Shown here: in pieces, positions 35,661-47,410 of the stretch
How positions within the stretch are numbered: the first letter of the stretch is position 1
Layout: each line of letters begins with the position of its first letter
NCBI RefSeq assembly: GCF_042242105.1
Contig: NC_092029.1
Location: 3,634,885-3,698,884, forward strand
Reading direction: 5' to 3'
Source: Pempheris klunzingeri
Lineage: Eukaryota; Chordata; Actinopteri; Acropomatiformes; Pempheridae
Length of the DNA stretch: 64,000 nt
The notes under the pieces: model-generated
The model's input: only the letters and a program-made list of their open reading frames with translations
Database searches by the model: none
Told to the model about the DNA's origin: nothing
Translations under genes and position numbers: made by a program

Positions 35661-36198
35661 AGTCTGATGATGTGGTCGTAAGTTGCATCCAGTTCCACAC
35701 TGGAGCCATTTTACTTTTTGAGGGACAACTCCAAAAACCAGTTAAAGGGGGAGAAATATAAAAAAGTGCTCCAGTTGGTGACCAGCGGAGTCCAAAACAG
35801 AGGAAGGGTTCAGAGAGAGAGAATAAAAAAAGATAATTCCAGTCCTGGTCTGGATGGAGGATTAATAACAAGGATCACCTTTCATGATATTCTTCACATC
35901 CCCCTGTTTTTGCCGTCTTCCTGCCCAGTGTCACATCCTTACTGGTTGTAATGGGATGACGAGAACAGATTAGTGAGGTGTCCGGGCATGTTGCCGAGCC
36001 TAGCCCTGGATGGCTGAGCTGCCGGAAAGATCGCATCTAACGTAGGCTAGGCTTAAAGTATGTGGCAAGCTGGAAGGAGAAAGGGGGCTAAATTTCTCAG
36101 AGAGGGGCTTTTTTCAGCAGTTTCAGAGCCCAGCTAGTAGTTTAATTTGCTTTAATACTCCTCCATAACTTGAGCTCCATGGAGGGGGTCAAGAGCCT

Positions 36199-39100
36199 TT
36201 ACGTGCCCACCGCACAGGTGTTGTCCGGTGGGTAGGTCAGGTGGACCGAGGGGTGGGGATTGAGGTGTGGTGAGCAGGCTGGTGGCTTTGGGCTGCTTGG
36301 CGGCTCTGTGTCGCTGGCAGCAGTCGAATGGGGCTGGATCATGATAGGGGCTCGAAAGGCTGAAGAGGGAGAGAAGTAGAGGTCAAACTGAGATAAACAG
36401 ACAGCTTCAAGAGCAAACTGTGTCCCGTAGTTACGGCGACTCCCCGAGAGGAACTCCTGCACCCCTACACACCTTCAAGGGCTGTATTTCTGTTTGCACT
36501 AAAGTGATTGGTACAGCATAACGGTATGACGGTTGATTTAGCAACATCATGTTTTCATATTGAATTTTCCCTCATCGCATATTCGCCAGGTAAAGCCTGG
36601 ACTTCACCATCAATCCATTTCCTCTGTTTTCTTACTGTTACTGCCTGTTATTTGTGGTAGGAAGCTAAAAAAAAAGTCCCACAAAATGTAAAACTGCAAC
36701 TGTTTCAACTTCTTGCAGTGCGAACACAATAAAAAAGGGGTTGGGCCTAAAGACTCCTAACATACGACTTCACAACACTGTCTCTCAGTTGTGCCATGTC
36801 CATAGACAACCTGTCTAATGAGAAGTGTTATTTATAGAGTTTCATCTGCCTGTTTGATGCTTCACTCTGCATACGAACAAATTTAAAAACATGCCTACCT
36901 GTTTCCGCTAGTTGAGGCTCTTCCACTCCGTCACTTCCCTGTGGGGGGAGAGGAAGGCAGCCATGTTAACTCTTATGTCAGACACTGTGTTACACATCCA
37001 TCCTCCACTGTTAACACACAGGGCGGCTGCAGGTTTCAGAAAGCTAATTTCCAAAGCTTTATAATTTAAAACGGTTCTAAAACAGCCTAAATGAAAACTA
37101 AGAAAACCTATTTTTGATTAAAGCAGCTTAGATTTTAAACTGAAAAGTGGCATAAAAAGAGCAAAAGCAGTAAATCAAATCAATTATCAAAGCCTATTTG
37201 TGAAGATAGATGAGAAGTGGACATGCAGTACAAAGAACCTGATCTTTTGAAGAAATATCTGTCAAATACAACACTGATATAACACGAAATGTCATTCATT
37301 TGAATGGCTTCTTCAGTTTTCTATCTCTTCATGATGAAAGGCCATACTGTAACACACCATCTGAATATCACACAAAAGAAGTAGGTTGAAGCTACACTAA
37401 TTAGTTCAGCCATGCTTACAGTACAGCATCAGCACAGCGACTTAACGAAACACTGGAAACAAGCATATGGAGAGCATGGAAATAAATAAACACATGCATG
37501 TACAGGATGACTGGAGTGACATGATGAATGCTGCAGTAAAGGTGCTTAACAGCTGTAATTGGACAGCACGAGCGGTTTGTTATGGATGAGTGAAGAGCCA
37601 GGCAGCCAGCTGACAAGCACGGACGAGCAACACGAAGGACGAAGACAACTTCTCGCACATCCAGACAAAACGGATGAATGAATGGGTGATGCGACACATA
37701 AATTAAGGCGAGGCGGCTCTTACGAGTCATTTCGACTCTGGTAAAGTCTCTCCGGGGTTTTCTTCGCCTGCTGGATCGGCCGAGGTCGGCGACTGGGGCT
37801 CAGCTGGAGGCATGGGCATTGGCAGGGGGATGGGCTGACTCTGGCCCTCTGGGCTTTCTGGACCCAGATTAGATGTGGGCTGGCCTATGATTACTGTGTA
37901 ACCTGTTGGGTTGGAGCATGAAAACACGAATCCTGCAATGTGAGAGTGTGTTAAAAATCACTGGTGAAGTAGCAGAGAGCGTTGGGTCGGTTACGCTTTC
38001 ACTTTTCTACAGATTTCAATATTAATAGATTAAAGGTGAAGTTAATCTATGTTTGTTACTGGATTTAAACCAAGACATGTGAAATGAAAAGATGAATTTA
38101 TAAGCAATAAAAAGCACCGCTACTCAATTAACTGCAACTTAAATCGTCTAGTCTTCACAGCACCTGGGAATCTGTCTCACTTATAAACAGCTTGTGAAGC
38201 AACTGGCACAGAAACTAAAGATAAAGAAGACTAATGACTTTCTTACAATCCGTTTCTGTCTGGAGGAAAGGAGAGTTATTGTACAACCATCATGTCTGTG
38301 CTTGACTTATGGAGATTTATTCTCATGAATCTCACTCTCCATTAAAACAACTTGATTCAGGCTGCAGTAGGCTGCTTGTTACATGTGGCTGTAACCTTTG
38401 TATGTTATGTATATAACCTATTGTTTTGTTAGCCATGTCTGTTTTTCCTCACTCAGGCCTCTCGTCCAAACCAGATCTTGGTCTCAGTGACATTACCTGA
38501 TGAAATATATATATATATGACTGAATACACTTTACTGCTGCAGCCTTATTTCATCTGGTATGACTAATAGTTACTGCTGTGACTTTATGACTCTCAAAAG
38601 TATGTAAAAGTTGCATAATAAAAGCAACAGAATGGAGTCAGCATCATTTTGTAGCCTCCAGCGTTGTTGGCATTTATGTTTCTTAGGTCTTCTTAGCTGG
38701 TGAGAGGTGCAGACCACATTACAGCAACAGCCTGACTTTATCCTTCAGCCTCCTCCCTCCATCCCCGTGTTTCCTGCCTGCCTGTATGGCTGACTAAAGG
38801 ATAGAAGGATAGTCAGAAAGTAAGCACAGTTTGCTACACTGATGATTAAATGTACTTCCAGGGAAATACAGAAGAGACTGAACACTTCAGGAGGGTGAAT
38901 GAAAATGAGACTGGCAAGAATTAAGAATTTGGAGGTATTACAATATATTTTAACTTCAGATAAAAAAAAAGAAAGGCACTTATTTGCCAGAGCAGCTGAA
39001 AGAGAAGATATTTAAAAGGCTAGGGAACTGCTGGGGGCACAAACAGGTCATTTTCCTCCTCCAAATAGTAAAACCACCAAAAAAAACCAAAATGTGCACA

Positions 39101-42100
39101 CATGAGCCAACAAGGGCGTGAATCCAGTTACAGTATGTGCATGAGATGCTTCTGGTCTTTAAGAGGGACTCAGAGATTTTAAATATAGTCACAACAGGAC
39201 ACATTTTAAGTCCAAGGAAAATAACTTGTACCTTTCCTGCTATAAACACAGAAGTCTCAACACAAGAGTGGAAGAATCAGACGAGCAACAACGATCGGAT
39301 CTTAAACTATTCACCACTTCACTCTAGACTCCATAAGTGCCGTAAAGAAGGAAGAAGCCGAGTTATGAAAAACCAACATTATAGAAGTTTAACGTCTCCT
39401 GTTTTCACTTAAGCTGAAGAAATATTTGGGACTGAATTTCAGCCTCCTAAAGCTCAGCTGAAATAAAGTCAGACATTTTTCCACATCCCTGTCTTAAAAA
39501 CAAGGCTACAATCGGCCTTAAACCAGGACAGTTACAATGTGATTCCTGTAACAATCAACTTTCTTTCAGGCACTCCGTTAGTCTGAGTCAACAATTCCCA
39601 ATAATACATTTACTGCATGTGATTGTGTCAAGAAAAAAAAAAAAAAAATCAGCAAATGATTCAGAATTTACAACTGAGCACATTAGTTCATATGACATAA
39701 AGTTCACGGTTTAATAGCAGGGGAAAGTTATTGCAGACCTCCTCCCCTGCCTGTTTCAGTCTATGATCTAATGTGAATTAGCGCTGAAACTAACTAACTA
39801 ACTAACAAAATGGTGAAAAATGCTGATCACCGTTTCCCAAAACCCAAGAAGACGTCTGCAACTGTCTAGTTTTGTCCACAAACCAAAGATACACAGTTTA
39901 ATGTCAAAAAGGAGTAAAGAAACTAGAAAATATTCACATTTTAGAAGCTGGAATAAGAGAATTTTGACTTTTTAAATTAAAAAATTGATTAGCTGGCACT
40001 TCATTTAATATTTAATAACTTATCAATTAACTGTTGCAGCTCTAATGTGATTGTTATTCGGGTGATAAGGAAGTGGTTGACTTGGACGTACAGTAGTCAA
40101 TCACCAAGCAAAGTTATGCAAGATAGAACTCATCAAACTACAAACAAACAAAAACCCAGAAAAACAAATAAACCTGTTGAAGAACCACGTTAACAGTAAT
40201 AACAGTGAGGTCAGTGCTCAACTACAAGAACTACGTCAAACACCGTCTCACCTCCGTCCTGCTCCGCTTTGATTTGGGCCTCCAGATCTTCAGGGTCGAC
40301 ATACTGGTAGTTCTCATCGTCCTCGGGTGGTTTACACTTCCCACAGCAGAAACAGCAGCAGCAGCAGCAGCAGCAGCAGCTGAACAGTGTACAGCACAGC
40401 ACCAGACCCTGCAGGGATTAACGGGCAAACAGAGCAACGTTCAGCCGCACGACAGCAAACAGACGGATCGGACAGAACTGTCTTTGTCTCCAGATAATCA
40501 ACACAAAACAACAGATTAGATATGTAGGTCTGCATGGGACAGTGTGAGCAACATGGACAAAAGAAAAAAGGTACATTATCTATAAAAGAAAGAAGATTCC
40601 CACACAAAATCAGAAGTTTACTTCATTTGCAGACAAAAGGACGACACAATAAACTTTATTTGAACTATAGCTCACGAAGCACAATAAGCTTCATGAAGGG
40701 AGCATCGACAACCTTTGCTCCCAATGATGGATTAAGATGGAAAAGTGTAATATATTACTCTGTATTTATGGTTATAGATCATTTTCAAAAAGTTTTTTTT
40801 TTTATGTAAACCGAGGGCTTTGAGTTTTGTAAATAGCATTATATTGTATTTTTAGTAATTAAGACGATTTAGGTTTTGATTACATGGTATTTTTGTGGTG
40901 GTATATCGATCACATGACAGATAAATTAGCCGAATAGCTTCTACTGTAGAAATGATCAATATTACACTGACAGAATAAGAAAACAAGACAAACCCTAATA
41001 ACAGTAACGACTGAAACCCAAAGCACCAACCTTGAACCACCATTTGGACATGAGGAAGTAATATTTGACGCTCTCCTCTCCGAACTGCTCGGACACGTAA
41101 AGGCCCATGGAGCCATACTCGTCGTAGATCTTCCTCTTGGTCTCATCGGTCAAAATGGAGTTGGCGTTGTTGATCTCCTTGAACTTCTCCGCTGCCTCTG
41201 GGTTTTCGGGGTTCTTGTCTGGGTGGTACTTCAACGCTAGCTTCCTGACGGGACAGACAGAGCACACAGGACATCAATGAATGTGACGTGAAGCAGGGCA
41301 GGATGTGCAAAAGTGTCAAGTGAAGGTTGACGTTCTATTTATTATTATATATTATCGGCTTAATTCAAACCCAGGACGTCGAGGTTATAAAGTAACATCG
41401 GCAGCCAAATAACTCTTCTCTTTAACAGCTCATAGCGAGCTTCTTTTTTTATAGTCTATCATAGATGGGTTTCTAACAGTCAGACTGTTGAACTGAGTAA
41501 TTGATTATCTGATTGACAGAAAAATGATCTACATTGCAATTACAGCTGAAATAATGACAGAAAAATGAATCAGAAGCTACTTTTATCATCATTTGTCATT
41601 TTTCAAGCAACTAAAGCGAATGTGTCACATTTTAACGCCTCCGCTAACCAGTCAAGTTGCACTTTACCTCCATGTCTGTGTGATAAACTATTGTCACAGG
41701 ACTGATGGAGAGCTTTGTCACCTGAAGCTGAACCTGAATGCCCCACCAGAGGGGCAGGAGGGCCCCTCTCCTGGTTCACAACAACTGTAGCCCTTTTCCA
41801 GAAAGAACAGAGCAGGCTGCTCTTCCTGAGGGTCCTTCAGTGTGTGCAGCCTCCACAGCCTCAAGGAGGGCAAGATCACTGTCAGCGATTCAAGTGTCCA
41901 ATCAAATGTGAAATATGGTCACAGCCCCCCCCTTCTGTTCCTGAGCTACGGTGCTGAATACCAGCCAGACAAGTGCTGTTTGACCTTTGGCCTTTTGGAT
42001 GTAAAATGTCATCAACATTTGTGTTGAATTGTTGTCATAACAAGTGAATGAAGTCTTGAGTTATGGCCAAAAGCATCTTTTGTGAGGTCACAGTGACGCT

Positions 42101-43098
42101 GACCTTCGACCACCAAAATGTAATCAGTTGACTCTAAGTGGACGTTTGTACAAAAACGTGAAGACATTTCCTCCAGGCCTTCATGAGAACGGGACAGACA
42201 GACAGACAACCTGAAAACATAACAGCCTTAACAACCATAACAACAAGCTAGTTTTGTCTCATATGGCGATGATGAAATGAGCAACTGAGACATTTTATAG
42301 ACCAAAAAAAGTGATGGATTTGTTTGGAAAATTAGTGGAAACAAGCAGATTAATAAGTAATGAAAACAATCAGTTGCAGCCTTAATTACAGTGATGATAA
42401 CTGATTAATGACATGCTGCTTCGAGCTTCTCAAATATAAAATAAATATCTGTTTCATATAGCCGCATTTTCAACCATGTTTTGATTCCATGAGACGACAC
42501 AAAGGTGGTGGTGGAGAAGATGAGGGTGCACTCCACCCTGAAGAAGGCTGTTTGTGCTGCTATGTGTGGCTTTAAATATAAATTTAATATTTTCAAAATG
42601 ACATCGGAATAAAGTCTTATAAGCTTTTTGCCAGAAGAGAGAGAAAAAAAAAATATTCGCTTTGATTAAATAGTGAAAATACTGCTTTCATTCCAGCTTA
42701 TCTCCATTTATTTAGGCAGAAATGTGCTCTTTGGCAACACGACTCTTGGAGGAATGTCTCCGAATAGCGCTTGAGTAATCTGACCACTTACAGGGCAAAA
42801 CATGTCCACACAATCAGGAACAGGATTACACAAATTTAAAGGATTTAGGAAATACATAAAGTAACAATTACACTGTGTTTAGCCTGCCTACTCTGGAGAA
42901 CCTAATCCTTTCTGAGGACGCTGTTGAAACAGCTTAATTTGAGCAATAATTCAGACTACTGGGCGCTCAGACTGCTTACCTGTATGCTTTCTTGATGTCC
43001 TCAGCTGTAGCTCCTTTCTCCAGCCCTAGCACTTTGTACACACTCTCTCCTGCTGTGGACATCTTCCTTTGGGGACGCGGGGGGTTCGCTTCAGCCAT
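36199..43098 (-). CDS. dnajc5g: DnaJ homolog C5G, cysteine-string protein, complete (form skipping exons 4 and 5)
   Basis: Shared coding exons on the - strand are 43098-42980, 41244-41031 and 40408-40252; the canonical end is 36359-36199 (TAA). Together they give 216 codons. The start [10 protein letters not shown] follows an acceptor 9 bp upstream (CAACAG at 43108-43113), so the 5' UTR is spliced. Domains: J domain about 17-83 with HPD at 47-49; linker [18 protein letters not shown]; cysteine string 116-136 with 14 Cys, nine in a row (122-130); CSP tail [15 protein letters not shown]; and C-terminus [14 protein letters not shown], like DNAJC5 TPIVIQPASATE. The protein is a palmitoylated vesicle co-chaperone that stimulates Hsc70 and protects SNAREs. 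FGEE-V-YYF and its place between trim54 and cad favour C5G over DNAJC5. Two further in-phase exons, 37902-37724 and 36938-36899, are annotated separately. Confidence 0.92.
36899..36938 (-). other. dnajc5g: 40-nt putative exon of dnajc5g
   Basis: CCCCCCACAG acceptor and ACAG|GTAGGC donor bound 40 nt that read [13 protein letters not shown] in phase 0 and leave phase 1, exactly what the last exon needs. Exon 37902-37724 ends in phase 0, so it fits only after that exon. Joined directly to exon 3 it gives an immediate stop. Confidence 0.55.
37724..37902 (-). CDS. dnajc5g: Alternative dnajc5g exon with in-frame TGA
   Basis: The acceptor AACAG at 37903 and donor CTC|GTAAGA bound a 179-nt exon in phase with exon 3. 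It encodes [14 protein letters not shown], then a Pro-rich stretch, PGETLPESK and TGA (37729-37727), one codon before the donor. Inclusion gives a 221-residue protein. A second in-phase acceptor at 37933 would add ten residues ([10 protein letters not shown] region). [11 protein letters not shown] resembles [11 protein letters not shown] of the last exon, so the two may be duplicates. From memory, mammalian CSP also has a truncated variant (Csp2) made by inserting an exon with a stop at this same place. Confidence 0.75.
39800..40060 (+). repeat. Teleost interspersed repeat
   Basis: Blocks 'aaaatggtgaaaaatgctga', 'cagttttgtccacaaa'-type and 'gaagctggaataagagaatt' occur in this order, as in the copy at 46920-47410. 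It ends in 'aactgttgcagct'. It sits in dnajc5g intron 3. Confidence 0.65.
40352..40378 (-). repeat. dnajc5g: (TGC)n run encoding the cysteine string
   Basis: Eight TGC codons and one TGT encode Cys122-130 without interruption; on the + strand this is a near-pure (GCA)n microsatellite. Confidence 0.95.
41930..42230 (+). repeat. Teleost interspersed repeat in dnajc5g intron 1
   Basis: Contains 'gaggtcacagtgacgctgac', 'ttcgaccaccaaaatgtaat' and 'gacagacagacaacctgaaa', an arrangement widespread in fish genomes ('gaccaccaaaatctaatcagttc...gacggacaacccgaaaacata'). Confidence 0.6.
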
Positions 43099-45129
43099 GG
43101 CTCACCTCTGTTGAGACAAAAATCATTTAGAGACGATGATGATGATGATGACATTTTATTAAATATCACAGAGAGGGATTAGGCGCCAAATATTGTCGCC
43201 CGCTGCCAAAACAGAATACTCACGGCACTGAACGAGCCTAGACTGTGTGCAACTGTGTAGTGCATCAAGTCAGTACACAGGGAAGGGTTTCAGAAATACA
43301 CACAGCGCTGGAGGGCTAAATGTTGCACGTGACCTCTTGCTTTAGGCTAGAGCGTATTCAGACAAGAAAGACCAAATACATCAATGAACACTCTGTGAAA
43401 TTTAAATTATCTGATACAGACACTTCAATTTAAAGTGTTTCTGCAGTAGGAAACAAACGTCAGGACACAGAGATGAAATTATAAAACACTGCAACAGAGC
43501 AAATCTGTTAATACAGGGCGGACTTCCATAAGACAAGTATCACACACCGGAAGCAACTATAATTACAACACAACATACTAATCAGTGGTTCTTTCTCAAG
43601 AGTGAGATGCTTTTGAAATAATCAGGACCAACCCCAAGAAGAAGCAGAGACTTTTCTCCAAGCAGCGAGGAGGACCTCTTCCTCCTCCTGTTAACAAAGA
43701 CCAGGATTATTATGTTAATGCCCATGTAAACCAATTGCTCTGCAGTTGTACGAGAGGGGGGGGGTTGTTTCTAATGAGCCTACAGCGTTGACTGAACAGC
43801 ATCATGAGCAAGATTTTTATCAGCACAACACATTCCTCTCCACGGTGTTGTTAAGAGCAGCCAGTCCCGACGAGAAAGATCTGCGCTGCCAGTACTGGTT
43901 TCCTTTCAGATAAAACCGTCGCTCCGTGCAGGATGAGGGAAATAAACCCTGCAACTGAAATATAAAATATCTAGTTAACTAATATTTTGTTGTCACTTCA
44001 CGGGTGCTTTCAGGGAGACAGCGTCGGGCAGTGCAGCTTCTTTCTCATCCTCTAAATAGACCACATTTTTCTTAAATTAAACTTGAATTGTGAACTGAAT
44101 TATAATTAACTTAATAATTGGGCTTTTAATTTAAAAAGCCCACGAGAGGAATCTTCAAATGTCTTTGTTTTTCTGACCAAAACATCCAAAACTCAAACAT
44201 ATTCAGAATAAAATGATATAAAAATCAAGAAAAGGAGCAAAACGTCACATTTTTTAAGCTTATATTAGTAAATATTTGACACTTAAACAATTAATAAATT
44301 ATCAAAATTATGACTGATGGTTTAATTAAAAGATGAAAGCAGCTGAGAGACTTTAATCAGCCATGTCTTAAAAAGTTGTAGAGGGGTGCACGTTAGTGGC
44401 AGGATATGAAAAAAAACAACATGCTTTTCCTCTGTGAGTAGGTTGAATTAGTGCGTGTTTATGGCAAAGTAAGATGTTAGTTTTCGGTTTCTGAATGCAT
44501 AAAGCCAAGTGCACCACAAAGGTTTTTGTTATCTCCATCTTTTGTGCTTCCAGTCCCACTGCAGACTTCACTCCTGATGCCGCAGGTCTGCAAGCGCGTA
44601 GTGCCCCCTGAATTTAACAAGGCCTGACCAGTGAAGTACAGAGTCGAACTTCCTGAGTTTAATCGTACAAATAAAAGCACCTTTAAAAATCACATCCATG
44701 ACCACCATTGTTTCATAGCTGGCATAAAAACCTTTTTAATACAAGGCTGCAATAGAATGGAATAAACTTTAGGCATCACTGAAACTCAGTATTTATCTCT
44801 CTCTCTCTATTGAACTGAACTGACTTGTCCATTTATTTTATTCCTGTTAAGTGATTAAATGCATATTGTATTTGCACATACTTGCCAAACTTCTTCATCT
44901 TGCACACTGCCCTCTCTGCCTCAGAGGATCACAATGGAAATAAGCCTGTGGGCTTTATTGTGTAATTTAATCCTCGACAGTTTGTAAGTGTATGTGATAA
45001 CTGTCTTAAGGTGAAGCAGCATCATGTTTGTCTCGTGATCAAAAGAATGAATAAATCCATCCATGCATCTTAGAATTAGTGCGTCATAACTACAATATAC
45101 AGAGGGATTTCTACCAAACTATGACAACT

Positions 45130-45131
<2 letters not shown>

Positions 45132-45160
<29 letters not shown>
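45132..45160. repeat. (CA)n microsatellite
   Basis: About fourteen CA units. Confidence 0.95.
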
Positions 45161-45164
<4 letters not shown>

Positions 45165-45659
45165 CGCACGCACTCTTACTCAGCCGAACAAATAATGCTG
45201 TGCGGGTCGTTGACTAAAGAAGATTACATTTTGCTGATCTCACAGATTACCCGTCCAAGTCCATGTCAGAGAGAGCCAATGTCCTGGTCAGACTCTGGCT
45301 AGACAGCCCTTCACTCACACACTCACCACAACACACTAAACAAGAGTCCACAGATCCACTATCCACACACAGTGCGGTACAAGAAGAGCACAGACAGAGG
45401 GAATCGAAGAATAGGCTGCATGTACGCTGCACCGGGCCAAATCTGGAAAATCCCAAGAAATCCTTGAAAGCACAGAAACAAATAAAATACGAGTCCAAAC
45501 TGCAAAGATGTCCATTCACACAGGGCTAATACTATAAAACATGTTTTCGTGCATATTGCAGATGCAAGAACCAGCTGTGAATGAGTCACAATGGCTGTAG
45601 TGTAATCCTTTAGGGCAACTGCGCCCAATCAGAGTAAGTCCACTAAAAAAAAGGTTGTT

Positions 45660-45905
45660 TTTGCTCCTGACAGACTCAGCTTGTTATCGAAAGTGTCTGA
45701 CAACGTTATGGAAAGGATCCCTGCAGAGACGGACCTGACAGATCCGCTCTCTGCTCACATCAAAGCCACCAGACTCACAAACTAACCAATCAAGGCAGCC
45801 GTAGACCAGCAACTCTTGTGTTCTGAGGGGTAAAATGACTGTTTTTGTCAATGGAGTCTGGTGGCTTTGAACTAAGTGATATAATGGCTGCTTTTGGTTA
45901 AACAG
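45660..45905. repeat. Foldback element related to 21811-22226
   Basis: AAAGCCACCAGACTC (45762-45776) and its exact reverse complement (45854-45868) form a 15-bp stem. The left part is a reversed copy of the 'ggatccctgcagag' block seen near 22010; the right part is a direct copy of the block at 21910-21960. Confidence 0.7.
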
Positions 45906-46919
45906 AAATTCAAGGTATTCGTTTTATCCAACCAAAAACATGATATTCAATTTCCAATTACATACAACTGAAAAAAGCAGCAAACGTATTTAATTGTTAT
46001 TCATTTTCAAGTATTATAGAATAAGTTATTCAGCTATTATCAAAATTGTAACGCTGTTGAATTTTCTGTCTATAAAAGTAGCCGACTAGTTGTTTTAACA
46101 CTGAAATATGTTACAGGAAGCCATTAATAAAACAAACATCATAGCTACCGTAGCGAGTTTGCTCCATCCAGAACTACTACAACCCAACATCAACAACTAA
46201 TTTATCTTCCAATATGAACAAACTTACAACTTCAAAACAAGACGCACCGAGATTGTACAGCACGTTACAGGCCAGTTAGTGACAGCGAGCAGAGAAACCG
46301 CTCTCACACTACACAAACAGAACTCCACTGTGTTCAAACTATTTTTAATTTGCCGTGATCCCCGTCCTGGGGGCATCTCTTGGTAGAAGCTGTTCTGCAT
46401 GCACTGAAGGCCTCCCTTCCTCATTCACATTTGTGCTTTAGCGTCATTTTTTGCATTTAATGAGAAAAGATCCTGAACCAAATTCCAGCTCTGGTGCTGC
46501 ACCAGCGAGAGAGAAAGCAGCTTTGCCTCCATTGTCTCTCATCCGATTAGTCAAGAGCCTCCTGTTGTGAAAACAAAAATTAAGCTTCACACTGCGTACA
46601 TGCATTTGTAATTGTAACAGATGGTACTGTAATTTAGTGCTATTATATTCTCTTGCCAAGTAAAAGATTCAGGTCTTTTTTATCTGATAACCACTGTAGC
46701 TGAGAAAAATGGCAGCGATTATTAAAGAATATTAAACTAAATACAATCAAATTTTAATAAATAGATGCTGACTTTGTTTAAAATAGATAGAGTGGAAATT
46801 ATCGTGTGATTATACACAAGAAGAAAGTAAAACTGAATTCTTCTGCCAATAAAGAAATGTAAACAATAAGTAAATATTACAACATGTACATGAAAACATG
46901 CTGAAGTTGGTTCCCTAAT

Positions 46920-47410
46920 TAGGGCGTTATTCATTATTTGCATTGTCGATTAATCTGTTGGTTATTTTCTCGATTAACTGAGTTGTTTGGTCTATAAAAT
47001 AGTCAGAAAATGGTGAGAAATGTCAATCAGTGTTTCTTTAAGTCCAAGATGTTTGTCCTCAAATGTCTTGTTTTGTCCAGAACCCAAAAATATTCATGAA
47101 GGAGTAAAGTAAGTTTTTTAAAAAATTACTCAAACCAAACGATTATCAAAACCGCTGGCAATCAATATATTAGCTGACAAGCTCTGAGTAAGTAAAGAGT
47201 CTTCAATTCGCAAATTAGTCAATTAGTCAAACACCTGCTCGGAGGAGAAAATATTTTGATTACCTCCCAACATTTGATGTTTCCAGCTTCTGAAATACTA
47301 TAAGACTAGCTGATTCTCCTCGTCCTGCATGAAATCACACTTTTCACTATTTCCTCAATTAGTAGATAAACTGATCTACAGATTAATCAATGACAACCAT
47401 TAGTTGCAGC
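46920..47410 (+). repeat. Teleost interspersed repeat
   Basis: 'ttgtcgattaatctgttggt', 'tggtctataaaatagtcaga' and 'cttgttttgtccagaaccca', ending 'ttagttgcagccc'. Same family as 39800-40060. Confidence 0.65.

Larger units (their letters stand above)
30700..36198. other. dnajc5g downstream region with inserted mobile elements
   Basis: It holds a long (CA)n tract, a MITE (32016-32329), a hAT remnant (35074-35660) and - strand AATAAA signals at 34900-34905 and 30903-30908 that could end a 1.3 to 5.3 kb dnajc5g 3' UTR. No other coding exon is seen. Confidence 0.45.

Noticed and set aside
45247..45628. Overlapping open frames on both strands near 45.4 kb
   Set aside because: Mutually overlapping, with no motif, no splice context and no conserved-looking residues; probably chance inside the dnajc5g intron.
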